From Xylophilus sp. GOD-11R (lineage in GTDB: Bacteria; Pseudomonadota; Gammaproteobacteria; Burkholderiales; Burkholderiaceae_C), in assembly GCF_033546935.1 (NCBI RefSeq), contig NZ_CP137854.1, forward strand, positions 3,224,001-3,288,000: a DNA stretch of 64,000 bases, written 5' to 3'. Below are positions 26,878 to 37,100 of this stretch, one piece after another. The position numbers and the translations under genes were made by a program. The notes beneath the pieces are model-generated. The model was not told the DNA's origin. It was given only the letters and a program-made list of their open reading frames with translations, and did no database searches. Within the stretch, counting starts at the first letter, position 1; each line of letters opens with the position of its first letter.

Positions 26878-29800
26878 GTGAACGTTTTCTATTTTCCTGC
26901 CCAAAATCGTATGGAAAATTCCGCCTTTAAACTCAACGCCGGCAGCGGCGAAACAATCGGATTATCCATATTCGATCTGCTTTCGCCGGAAAACCACGAA
27001 ACCGCGGGTCCGGCGGGCCTGCGGGCACGGCTCGCACTCGACGATGACTTCCTTGCCGACTGCGCCAAGGCGGGTCTGGGCGTCGACGCTCCGGCCGATG
27101 CCGTGCTGCTCGGTGCCTGGCTTTTTCTGCAGGCCCGCTGGGCCGGCCGCACGACCGCGACGCTCCACGAAGAACGCCGCCCACGCCCTGCCGATGCGAG
27201 CCGCGTGCTCCTGGAAACCCTGGCCGTCGACCTCGACACCCCGGCGCACGGCTGGCTTGTCCAAGTGCAACGCAGCCGCATGCAGCTGCCGGCCGACAAA
27301 ACGACCGGCCGCACCACCGCCACCGCCACCGATCGCGCCGCGCTCTGGGCCGATGGCGAAGCAACGGCGGGCACGCCCGCTGCCGGCCTGCGCTTCTGGA
27401 TCAAGCCCGCCGGCCGCGAAGCCGCCGAGCTGCACCTGTGGGCCGACAGCACCGTCGTGAGCCAGCGCGCTGCCGAGCAGCTCCTGGCAGCCGTCGTCGA
27501 CACCGCCCGCGACATGCTCTCGCGCCCCGCCGCCCGGCTGTCCGAGTTGCGCACGCTCTCCAAGGCCGACGAGCAACTGCAGCGCCGCCAGTGGATGCGC
27601 CCGCACAGCGCCTGGGACGAGAACCTCACGGTGCACGGGGTCTTTTCCCGGCAGGCAGCCGCCCACCCTGACCGCATCGCGGTGGAAGACGTGCACAGCC
27701 GCCTGAGCTATGCCGAGCTGGAGCGTCGCTCCGACGCCCTGGCGTTGCGCCTGCGCCGCCGCGGCATCGGCGCCGGCCAGACGGTCGGCGTGCTGCAGGA
27801 CCGCTCGGTCGCCGCCGTCACCAGCCTGCTGGCCATCCTCAAGAGCGGCGCGGCCTACCTGCCGCTGTCGACCGACTTCCCGCCCGAGCGCTGCGCCCTC
27901 ATGCTCGAGCAGGCCGGCGCCCGCCTGGTGCTGGTGCGCTCCAGCGAACTGCACCACGTGCCGCCCGGCCACGCCGGCATGGCGGTCGACATGACCGTGG
28001 ACGCGAGCGAAGCCGAGACAGCAACCGAGCCACCGTCACCCGCCGATCACGGCGGCGCCGAGTCGCTCGCCTGCGTCATGTACACCTCGGGCTCGACCGG
28101 CGCGCCCAAGGGCATCGAGATCCGCCACGGCTCGATCCTGCGGCTGGTCGTCGGCATCGACTACCTCGAACTGCCGGCCGGCGAAGGCTTTCTGCATGCC
28201 GCGCCGCTGGCCTTCGACGCGTCCACGCTGGAGATCTGGGCGCCACTGCTCAACGCCGGCCGCTGCGTGGTGCACGACGAAGCCGTGCCCACCGGCGCCG
28301 GCCTGGCCCGCACCATCGAGCGGCACCACGTCGGCAGCGCCTGGCTCACCGCCGGCCTGTTCAACGCCGTGGTCGACATGGACCCGACACGCCTTGCCGG
28401 CCTGCGCCAATTGGTGATCGGCGGCGAGGCGCTGTCGGTGCCGCGCGTGCGCCGCGCCCTGGCCGCCCTGCCCGGCCTGGCACTCTCCAACGGCTACGGC
28501 CCGACCGAATGCACCACCTTCGCCACGGTCCACCGTATTGCGAATGACCTCGCCGAAGACGCGGTGTCGGTGCCGCTCGGCCGACCGATCCGCGACACCA
28601 CGCTGCGCATCCTGGGCCCCTCGCTGGCGATGCTGCCGCAAGGCATGGTGGGCGAACTCTGCATCGGCGGACGCGGCCTGGCGCGCGCCTATGTCGGCCA
28701 GCCCGCGATGACCGCCGAGCGTTTCGTCGCCGACCCCTTCGGCGCTGCCGGCGACCGGCTCTACCGCACCGGCGACCTGGCGCGCTGGCTGCCCGACGGC
28801 ACGGTCGAGTTCCTGGGCCGCGCCGACGGCCAGGTCAAGATCCGCGGCCACCGCGTGGAGACCGCCGAGGTCGAGGCCGCCGCGCTCACCCATCCCGGCG
28901 TGCGTTCCTGCGCGGTGGTGGCCCAGGCCGACGGCCGCAGCCGCACCCGCCTGGTCATCTACCTGGTGGCGCAAGGCCGGGCACCGAGCTGGAGCAGCCT
29001 GCGCTCGCACATGGCCAAGCGCCTGACGCCGGCCATGCTCCCCTCGACCTGCGTCTGGCTCGCCCGCCTGCCGGTCACCCCCAACGGCAAGCTCGACCGC
29101 CGCGCCCTGCCGCCGGCCTCCATGGCGCGCCCGCTGCTGGCCCAGTCCTACGAAGAGCCGCGCGGCACCACCGAAGAAGAAATCTGCGTCGCCTTCGCCC
29201 AGGCGCTGGGCATCGCCCAGGTGGGCCGCCACGACAACTTCTTCGATCTGGGCGGCGACTCGCTGACCGTGCTCGAAGTGCTGGCCGCCCTGCAGCCCGG
29301 CAGGCCGCGCCCGCTGTCGGCCAACCTGTTCTTCCGCCTGCCCACGCCCAAGGCGCTGGCCGAGCAGCTCGACAGCAGCCCGACCGCCGCCGCCACCTCG
29401 GCGGGCACCCGCGCCACCATCGACCCGCTGGAGCCGGTGGCCCTGGTGGCGATGGCCGGCCGCTTTCCCGGCGCTGCCGACGTGGAGCAGTTCTGGGCCA
29501 ACCTGCTCGCCGGCCGCGACACCGTGAGCTTCTTCGACGACGCCGAGCTCGACCCCGGCGTCGCCCCCGAACTGCGCGCCGACCCCGCCTACGTGCGTGC
29601 ACGCGGCGTGCTCGGCAACGTCGAGGACTTCGATCCCGCCTTCTTCGGCATGAGCCCCCGCGAGGCGCAGCTGATGGACCCGCAGCAGCGCGTGTTCCTG
29701 GAGATCTGCTGGGAAGCGCTGGAGCGCGCCGGCTACGTGCCCGACCAGGCCCCCGGCCGGGTCGGCGTGTTCGGCGGCATGCACAACGCCAGCTATTTCC

Positions 29801-32800
29801 GACACCACGTGCAGAGCCGCCCCGACCTGGTGGGCGCGGTCGGCGAATTCCAGGTGATGCTGGCCAACGAGAAGGACTACCTCGCCACCCGCACCGCGCA
29901 CCGGCTCAACCTCACCGGCCCGGCGCTGAGCATCAACACCGCCTGCTCGACCTCGGCCGTGGCCATCGCCCAGGCTTTCCACGCGCTGCGCGGCGGCCAG
30001 TGCGACCTGGCCCTGGCCGGCGGTGTTTCCATCACTTGCCCACCGCGCAGCGGCTACCTCTACCAGGAAGGCTCGATGCTCTCGCCCGACGGCCACACCC
30101 GCAGCTTCGACGCGGCGGCCCAGGGCACGGTCTTCAGCGACGGCGCCGCCGTGGTGCTGATGAAGCGCCTGTCCGACGCCCAGGCCGACGGCGACACCGT
30201 CTACGCGGTGATCCGCTCGGCGGCGGTCAACAACGACGGCGGCGCCAAGGCCAGCTTCACCGCGCCCAGCATCGACGGCCAGGCCGCCGTGATCCGCGCC
30301 GCGCTGCAGTCGGCCGGCATCGATCCGCGCAGCATCGGCTACGTGGAAGCACACGGCACCGCCACGCCGATGGGCGACCCGGTGGAGATCGAAGCCCTGC
30401 GCAGCGCCTGGCAGGACCAGGGCGCGACCACCGGCGGCGAGCTCGGTGCCGACATCGGTTACTGCACCATCGGCTCGCTCAAGAGCAACGTCGGCCACCT
30501 GGTCACCGCCGCGGGCGCGGCAGGCGTCATCAAGGCGGCGCTGTCGCTGCACGAAGGCGTCATCGCGCCCACCGCGCATTTCACCCAGCCCAACCCGGCG
30601 ATCGACTTCGGCCGCACGCCGTTCCGGGTGAGCGCCGAACTCCAACCCTGGCCGCGCAGCCGCGAACCGCGCCGCGCCGCCGTCAGCTCCTTCGGCGTTG
30701 GCGGCACCAACGCCCACCTGATCCTGGAAGAAGCCCCGCGCGCACTGCCCGCCGACCGCGCCGACGGCCCCCAACTGCTGGTGCTCTCCGCCCGCTCGGA
30801 GGCCGCCCTGTCGACCACCCTGCAGAACCTGGCCACCCACCTGGAGCGCCACGACGGCCTGGCGCTCGCCGATGTGGCCCACACGCTCTACACCGGCCGC
30901 AAGACCCAGCCGTACCGCTGCGCCCTGGTCGCCGCCGACCGGGCCGAAGCCATCGCTACCCTGCGCAACGCCGACGCGGCCGAACGCGCCACCGGCACGG
31001 CACCTGCCGGCGTGCCGCAGCCGGTGCTGGTGTTCCCCGGCCAGGGCGCGCAGTACACGCTGATGGGCGAGAACCTCTACGTCACCGAGCCCACCTTCCG
31101 CGCCGCCTTCATCGAATGCCTCACCGCCTTCGGCGAAGTGCTCGACTTCGACCTGCGCGAGCGCCTCTTCTCGGCCGAACCCGGCGCGCTGGAGCAGACC
31201 TCGGTCACCCAGCCCGCCACCTTCGCGCTCGAATACGGCCTGGCCCGCTGCCTGCTCTCGCTCGGCGTGAAGCCGGTCGCCTTCATCGGCCACAGCGTCG
31301 GCGAATTCGTCGCGGCGGTGCTCGCCGGCGTGATGAGCCTGCGCGACGCCGCCCGGCTGGTGGCCCGCCGCGGTGCGCTGATGCAGGCCCTGCCCGGCGG
31401 CCAGATGCTGTCGGTGCGCCTGCCGGCCGACGCCGTGCTGCAACGCCTGGCCACCGAGCCCGAGCTGGCCCTGGCCGCCGACAACGGCCCCAGCGCCTGT
31501 GTCGTCGCAGGCCCGGCCGACGCCGTCGCGCGCTTTCGCTCCGCCCTGGCCGCCGACGCCGTCGACAGCCGCCTGCTGCAGACCTCGCACGCCTTCCACT
31601 CGGCCATGATGGACGCGGCCGTGCTGCCTTTCCAGGCATTGGTGCGCCAGGTCGAACTGCGCGCGCCGACGACCCCGATCTTCTCCACGCTCACTGGCGC
31701 CCTGCTGAAAGACAGCGAGGCGACCGACCCCGGCTACTGGGCCCGGCACCTGCGCGAAACCGTGCGTTTCTCGCCGGCCGTGCGCGCCGTGCTGCGGGGC
31801 CTGGCCGCACCGGTCTTCGTCGAGGTCGGCCCGCGCAACACGCTCGCCACCCTGATCCGCCAGCACCGCCAGCCCGACACCAAGGCCGTGCCCGCCGCCG
31901 TATCGCTGCTCGGCGACCGGCCCCAGCTCGAAACCCGTGCCTGGCGCCTGGCCGCCGGCCGCCTGTGGACGCTGGGCGTGCCGATCGACCTCGGCCTGCT
32001 CGACCGCCGTGCCCGCAAGGCCCGTGTGCTGCTGCCCACCACCCCCTTCGAACGCGTGCGCTGCTGGATCGACATCGCCGCGCCCGTCGCCGCCGCCGCC
32101 CTGACCGGCACCGCACCGGAAACCGTATCGCCCCACCTCCAGGAAACGCCCATGCACGATGCCTCGTCCACCGCCGGCCCACCGGGCGCCGCGCTCCTGC
32201 CCGCGCTACGCCTACTGTTCGAGGACGTCTCCGGCGCCGACCTGTCCACCGCCACGTCGAACACGCCGTTCAGCGAACTCGGCTTCGATTCGCTCACGCT
32301 GACCCAGGTCGCCACCCAGATCAAGAAGCGCTTCCAGGTCGCCGTCACCTTCCGCCAGCTGATGGAAGGCTGCCGCAGCCTCGACGCCCTGGCCGCCCAC
32401 CTGGCGCCGCTGGTGAGCCTGCCGCAGCCCGCCGCGCCGGCACGCCCGGCGCCGCTGGCCGCCGCCCGCCCGGCAGCCGGCATCGCCGAGCCGCAAGGCC
32501 GCGCCGAGCTGCAGCAACTGCTGATCGACCAGATGGAACTGATGCAGCGCCAGCTGCGCATGCTGATCGGCGCCGAGCCGGCGGCACCGTCCGCAGCCGT
32601 TTCCCAGCCGCCGGTCGAAGCCGCGCCCGCTGCCGCCGAACCGGTGAAATACGACGCCAAGAAGGCCTTCGGCGCCATCGCCCGCATCCACTCCGAAAAA
32701 CGCGAACTCAGCCAGCGCCAGCAGACCCGGCTCAACGCCTTCGTGCGCCGCTACACCGAACGCACCCCGCGCAGCAAGGCCTTCACCCAGGACAACCGCG

Positions 32801-34191
32801 AACACATGGCCGACCCGCGCGCGGTCAACGGCTTCCGCCCGGCCACCAAGGAGATCACCTACCAGGTCGTCATCGAGCGCTCCAAGGGCTCGCGCCTCTG
32901 GGACATCGACGGCAACGAATACGTCGACGTGCTCAACGGATTCGGCATGAACATGTTCGGCTGGCAGCCGGACTTCGTGCAGGACGCGGTGCGCAGCCAG
33001 CTCGACGCCGGCTACGAGATCGGCCCGCAGCATCCGCTGGCCGCCGACGTCACCCGCCTCATCTGCGACCTCACCGGCCACGACCGCGCCGCGCTCTGCA
33101 ACACCGGCTCCGAAGCCGTGATGGGCGCCCTGCGCATCGCCCGCACCGTCACCGGCCGCCACCTGGTGGTGCTGTTCACCGGCTCCTACCACGGCACCTT
33201 CGACGAAGTGCTGGTGCGCGCCGGCCGCAACGGCCAGGGCCTGCCGGCGGTGCCCGGCGTCATGCCCGGCATGTTCGGCGACGTGCGGGTGCTCGACTAC
33301 GGCACGCCCGAATCGCTGGCCTTCATCGCCGAGCATGCCGACGAGCTGGCCGCCGTGCTGGTCGAACCGATCCAGAGCCGCCGGCCGGACTTCCAGCCGC
33401 GCGAATTCCTGCATGCCGTGCGCGCCCTCACCGAGGCCAGCGGCACCTGCCTGATCTTCGACGAGATCATCACCGGCTTCCGCGCCAGCCTCGGCGGCGC
33501 GCAGCAGGTGCTGGGCGTACGCGCCGACCTGGTCGCCTACGGCAAGGTCATCGGCGGCGGCTTCCCGGTCGGTGTCATCGCCGGCAGCAGCCAGTACATG
33601 GACGCGCTCGACGGCGGTGGCTGGCAGTACGGCGACGACTCCACCCCCTCGGTCGGCGTCACCTACTTCGCCGGCACCTTCGTGCGCCATCCGCTGGCCC
33701 TGGCCGCGGCCAAGGCCGCGCTGACCCACCTCAAGAAGATGGGCCCCACGCTGCAGGACCAGCTCAACCTGCACACCGCCGCCATGGCCGACGAGCTCAA
33801 CGCCTTCTGCATCGAGGCCGGCGCGCCGCTGGAGGTGCGCTACTTCTCCTCGCTGTGGCGGCTGCACTGGCAGGAAGACCATCCGCTGCAGGACCTGCTC
33901 TTTCCCATGATGCGCAGCCGGGGCGTGCACATCCTCGACAACTTCCCCTGCTTCCTCACCACCGCCCACACGGCCGAAGACATCGCCACCATCAAATCGG
34001 CCCTGAAGGAATCGGTGGCCGAAATGCAGGAAGCCGGCTTCCTGCCCAAGCGTGTGCCGACCAGCCGCGCCTTCGACCCCGCGCAGCCACCGATTCCCGG
34101 CGCACGCCCCGGCCGCGACGAGAACGGCCGGCCGGCCTGGTTCGTTCCCGACGCCAGCGGCGCCGCCCGTTTCGTGAAGGTGCCCGAATGA
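26878..34191 (+). CDS. Hybrid NRPS-PKS: A-PCP-KS-AT-ACP-aminotransferase
   Basis: 2,437 residues. Residues 1-250 resemble a degenerate condensation-domain remnant without HHxxxDG. Then: adenylation domain (about 255-740; YTSGSTGAPKG at 401; NGKLDRRAL), PCP (LGGDSL near 794), ketosynthase (850-1275; Cys in NTACSTS near 1022, EAHGTATP, KSNVGHL), acyltransferase (1380-1670; GHSVGE; HAFH, malonyl type), ACP (GFDSL near 1805) and class III PLP aminotransferase (1990-2400; Lys in YGKVIGGGFP). No ketoreductase. Predicted: load an aliphatic amino acid (pocket residues read D-A-L-L-V-G-G-T-F, Val-like), extend with malonate and transaminate the beta-ketone. GTG start chosen; ATG at 26911 is an alternative. 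It overlaps the next gene by 4 bp. Confidence 0.92.
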   Translation: MNVFYFPAQNRMENSAFKLNAGSGETIGLSIFDLLSPENHETAGPAGLRARLALDDDFLADCAKAGLGVDAPADAVLLGAWLFLQARWAGRTTATLHEERRPRPADASRVLLETLAVDLDTPAHGWLVQVQRSRMQLPADKTTGRTTATATDRAALWADGEATAGTPAAGLRFWIKPAGREAAELHLWADSTVVSQRAAEQLLAAVVDTARDMLSRPAARLSELRTLSKADEQLQRRQWMRPHSAWDENLTVHGVFSRQAAAHPDRIAVEDVHSRLSYAELERRSDALALRLRRRGIGAGQTVGVLQDRSVAAVTSLLAILKSGAAYLPLSTDFPPERCALMLEQAGARLVLVRSSELHHVPPGHAGMAVDMTVDASEAETATEPPSPADHGGAESLACVMYTSGSTGAPKGIEIRHGSILRLVVGIDYLELPAGEGFLHAAPLAFDASTLEIWAPLLNAGRCVVHDEAVPTGAGLARTIERHHVGSAWLTAGLFNAVVDMDPTRLAGLRQLVIGGEALSVPRVRRALAALPGLALSNGYGPTECTTFATVHRIANDLAEDAVSVPLGRPIRDTTLRILGPSLAMLPQGMVGELCIGGRGLARAYVGQPAMTAERFVADPFGAAGDRLYRTGDLARWLPDGTVEFLGRADGQVKIRGHRVETAEVEAAALTHPGVRSCAVVAQADGRSRTRLVIYLVAQGRAPSWSSLRSHMAKRLTPAMLPSTCVWLARLPVTPNGKLDRRALPPASMARPLLAQSYEEPRGTTEEEICVAFAQALGIAQVGRHDNFFDLGGDSLTVLEVLAALQPGRPRPLSANLFFRLPTPKALAEQLDSSPTAAATSAGTRATIDPLEPVALVAMAGRFPGAADVEQFWANLLAGRDTVSFFDDAELDPGVAPELRADPAYVRARGVLGNVEDFDPAFFGMSPREAQLMDPQQRVFLEICWEALERAGYVPDQAPGRVGVFGGMHNASYFRHHVQSRPDLVGAVGEFQVMLANEKDYLATRTAHRLNLTGPALSINTACSTSAVAIAQAFHALRGGQCDLALAGGVSITCPPRSGYLYQEGSMLSPDGHTRSFDAAAQGTVFSDGAAVVLMKRLSDAQADGDTVYAVIRSAAVNNDGGAKASFTAPSIDGQAAVIRAALQSAGIDPRSIGYVEAHGTATPMGDPVEIEALRSAWQDQGATTGGELGADIGYCTIGSLKSNVGHLVTAAGAAGVIKAALSLHEGVIAPTAHFTQPNPAIDFGRTPFRVSAELQPWPRSREPRRAAVSSFGVGGTNAHLILEEAPRALPADRADGPQLLVLSARSEAALSTTLQNLATHLERHDGLALADVAHTLYTGRKTQPYRCALVAADRAEAIATLRNADAAERATGTAPAGVPQPVLVFPGQGAQYTLMGENLYVTEPTFRAAFIECLTAFGEVLDFDLRERLFSAEPGALEQTSVTQPATFALEYGLARCLLSLGVKPVAFIGHSVGEFVAAVLAGVMSLRDAARLVARRGALMQALPGGQMLSVRLPADAVLQRLATEPELALAADNGPSACVVAGPADAVARFRSALAADAVDSRLLQTSHAFHSAMMDAAVLPFQALVRQVELRAPTTPIFSTLTGALLKDSEATDPGYWARHLRETVRFSPAVRAVLRGLAAPVFVEVGPRNTLATLIRQHRQPDTKAVPAAVSLLGDRPQLETRAWRLAAGRLWTLGVPIDLGLLDRRARKARVLLPTTPFERVRCWIDIAAPVAAAALTGTAPETVSPHLQETPMHDASSTAGPPGAALLPALRLLFEDVSGADLSTATSNTPFSELGFDSLTLTQVATQIKKRFQVAVTFRQLMEGCRSLDALAAHLAPLVSLPQPAAPARPAPLAAARPAAGIAEPQGRAELQQLLIDQMELMQRQLRMLIGAEPAAPSAAVSQPPVEAAPAAAEPVKYDAKKAFGAIARIHSEKRELSQRQQTRLNAFVRRYTERTPRSKAFTQDNREHMADPRAVNGFRPATKEITYQVVIERSKGSRLWDIDGNEYVDVLNGFGMNMFGWQPDFVQDAVRSQLDAGYEIGPQHPLAADVTRLICDLTGHDRAALCNTGSEAVMGALRIARTVTGRHLVVLFTGSYHGTFDEVLVRAGRNGQGLPAVPGVMPGMFGDVRVLDYGTPESLAFIAEHADELAAVLVEPIQSRRPDFQPREFLHAVRALTEASGTCLIFDEIITGFRASLGGAQQVLGVRADLVAYGKVIGGGFPVGVIAGSSQYMDALDGGGWQYGDDSTPSVGVTYFAGTFVRHPLALAAAKAALTHLKKMGPTLQDQLNLHTAAMADELNAFCIEAGAPLEVRYFSSLWRLHWQEDHPLQDLLFPMMRSRGVHILDNFPCFLTTAHTAEDIATIKSALKESVAEMQEAGFLPKRVPTSRAFDPAQPPIPGARPGRDENGRPAWFVPDASGAARFVKVPE

Positions 34192-37100
34192 ACGCCCGTA
34201 CCGAACCCATGGCCGAGACCGACACCGACGGCGGCCTCCTGCAGGACGTCTGCCGCACCACCGCCGCCCAGCGCGAGCTGTGGCTGGGCGCCAAGCTCTG
34301 CGAGGAAGCCACGCTCGCCTACAACGAATCGATGGTGATCGACCTGCACGGCGAGCTCGACGCCGGCGCGCTCGAACAGGCGCTGCGCACCGTCGTCAGC
34401 CGCCACCAGTCGCTGCGCTCGGCCATCTCGGCCGACGGCGCCTGGATGTTCATCGCCCATCCGGACGAATTCTTCGAAGTGCTGGAGAGCGACCTCTCCG
34501 CCCTCGAAGGGCCGGCCCGCGACGCGCTGTTGGAGGAGCTGCACCAGCTCGCCACCCACATTCCGTTCGACCTGGAAAAGGGCCCGCCGTTTCGCGCCGT
34601 CATCTGCCGGCTGTCGGCCACGCACCACCAGCTCATCCTGTCGGCGCACCACATCGCCTGCGACGGCTGGTCGTGGTCGGTCATCGTCGACGAGCTCGGC
34701 CGGCTCTACCCGGCCCGCCCCGGCGCCGGCCCCGCCGCCCTGCCGCCGGCGCCCCTCTACAGCGACTTCGCGCAGCGCGAAGGCCTGGCCGCGTCCGAGC
34801 CCGAAATGCAAGCGCACATCGACTACTGGCTGCGCACCTTTGGCAGCGGCGAGCTGCCGGTGCTCGAACTGCCGCTCGACCATGCCCGCCCGCCGGTGCG
34901 CACCTTCCGTTCGCGCCGGCTCTGCGAGTCGCTCGATGCGAGCCTGGCCACCGCCGCCCAGGCCCTGGCCACCCGCAGCGGCGTGAGCCTCTTCGTGGTG
35001 CTCTTCAGCACCTTCGCCGCCGCCCTGCACCGCATCACCGGCCAGGAAGACCTGGTGATCGGCATCCCCGCGGCCGGCCAGCTGCCGCACGACATGCCGG
35101 GCCTGGTCGGCCATTGCGTCAACATGCTGCCGCTGCGCATCGGCACGCCCTCGGCCTGCCCCTTCACCGGCCTGCTGCGCGAGGCCTCGTCCACCGTGCT
35201 GGACGCCTACGAACACCAGGCGGTCGGCTACGGCGGCCTGCTGGAGCAGCTCGCCCTGCGGCGCGACGCCAGCCGCCTGCCGCTGGTCAGCGTGCTGTTC
35301 AACCTCGATGGCGAAGCCCGGGTGCGCCCCGGCGCGTTCGGCGGACTCGACGTGCAGCTGGGCACCCTGCCGCGCGCCTACGAGAACTTCGAGCTGTTCC
35401 TCAACATCGCGCCGGTCGCCGGTGGCGGCCTGGAGCTGCACCTCCAGTACAACACCGACCTCTTCGACGAAGACACCGTGCTGCGCTGGCTCGACATGTA
35501 TCGCGCCATCCTGGGCTCGGCCACCCGCACGCCGGACGCCGCACTCGGCCTGCTGCAAGTCCTCTCGCCCGCCGAGCAGCTGGCGCTGCGCCGGCTGCAG
35601 CCCGCGCCCACCGTCGTCGAAGGCGAGCGGCTGATGCAGGCGGCCTTCATGGCCCGCGTCTCCGCCGAACCCGATCGCACCGCCCTGCGCCACGGCGCCA
35701 TGCGCTGCAGCTACGGCGAACTCGACCTCGCCTCCAACCGCCTGGCGCGCGCCTTGCGCGCACGCAACATCGGCCGCGGCCGGCTGGTGGGCCTGTGCCT
35801 GGAGCGGGGCATCGACATGGTCGCGGCCCTGCTCGGCATCCTGAAGAGCGGTGCCGCCTACGTGCCGCTGGACCCGTCCTTCCCCGCCGCGCGGCTGGAG
35901 CAGTACGCCGAAGACGCCGGCCTCGACCTGCTGCTGACCAGCTCCACCGTCGCCTCGGCGCCGCGCCACTGGTGCGCCGACGCGCCCATGCACATCTTCG
36001 AGATCGACCACGACACCGCCTGGCACCTGCAGCCGGGCGAGGCCCTGGCGCCCTCGGTCCTGGACGCCCGGCCCGAGGACAACGCCTACGTCATCTACAC
36101 CTCCGGCTCGACCGGCCGGCCCAAGGGCGTCTGCGTGCCGCACCGCGCCGTCGCCAACCTGCTGCAGACCATGCAGGAGGCGCCCGGCATCTCGATGGAC
36201 GACACCCTGGCCGCCGTCACCACGCTGTCCTTCGACATCGCCGTGGCCGAGCTGCTGCTGCCCCTGGCCGCCGGCGCCCAGGTGGTGCTGGTCGACCGCG
36301 AGATCGCCCTCGACGGCCAGCGCCTGGCCAACCTGCTGCTGGCCGAACGCGTCACCATCCTGCAGGCCACGCCCGGCACCTGGCGCCTGCTGGTCGACGT
36401 CGGCTGGCCCGGCGCCCCGGGCTTTCGCGGCTGGGTCGGCGGCGAATCGCTGCCCGCCGCGCTGGCGCTCGACCTGCTCGACCGCTGCGCCGAGGTGTGG
36501 AACGTCTACGGCCCCACCGAAACCACCGTCTGGTCGACGGTGTGGAAGGTGCGGCGCGGCGACCTCGAAGCGCGCGGCATCTCCATCGGCCGGCCGATCG
36601 GCAATACCGAGGTGTGGATCCTCGATGCCGCCCACCAGGTCTGCCCGGTCGGCGTGCCCGGCGAGATCTGCATCGCCGGCGACGGCCTGGCCAACGGCTA
36701 CCTGGAGCGGCCCGACCTCACCGAAGACCGCTTCGTGACCTGGCCCCTGCAGGGCGGCGCCGTGCGCCTCTATCGCACCGGCGACCGCGGCCGCTGGCGC
36801 AACGACGGCCTGCTGGAGCACCTGGGCCGCTTCGACTTTCAGCTCAAGGTGCGCGGCCACCGCATCGAGCCCGCCGAGATCGAGATGCGCTGCTGCGAAG
36901 CCGCCGGCATCGCCCGCTGCGTGGTCATCGCCCGCGAAGACCAGCCCGGCGACCAGCGCCTGGTGGCCTACGTCACCCTGGCGCCCGGCGCCTCGACCGA
37001 TCTCGATCCGCTGCGCCACCACCTGCGCGAACGCCTGCCCGGCTACATGGTTCCCCAGCACATCGTCGTGCTTCACAGCCTGCCGGTGCTGCCCAACGGC

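Noticed and set aside
30000..34187. Plus-strand frame open upstream of the second NRPS start
   Set aside because: This part is an Arg/Pro/His-rich shadow of the first synthase; recognisable NRPS sequence starts only at the ATGA-coupled ATG at 34188.
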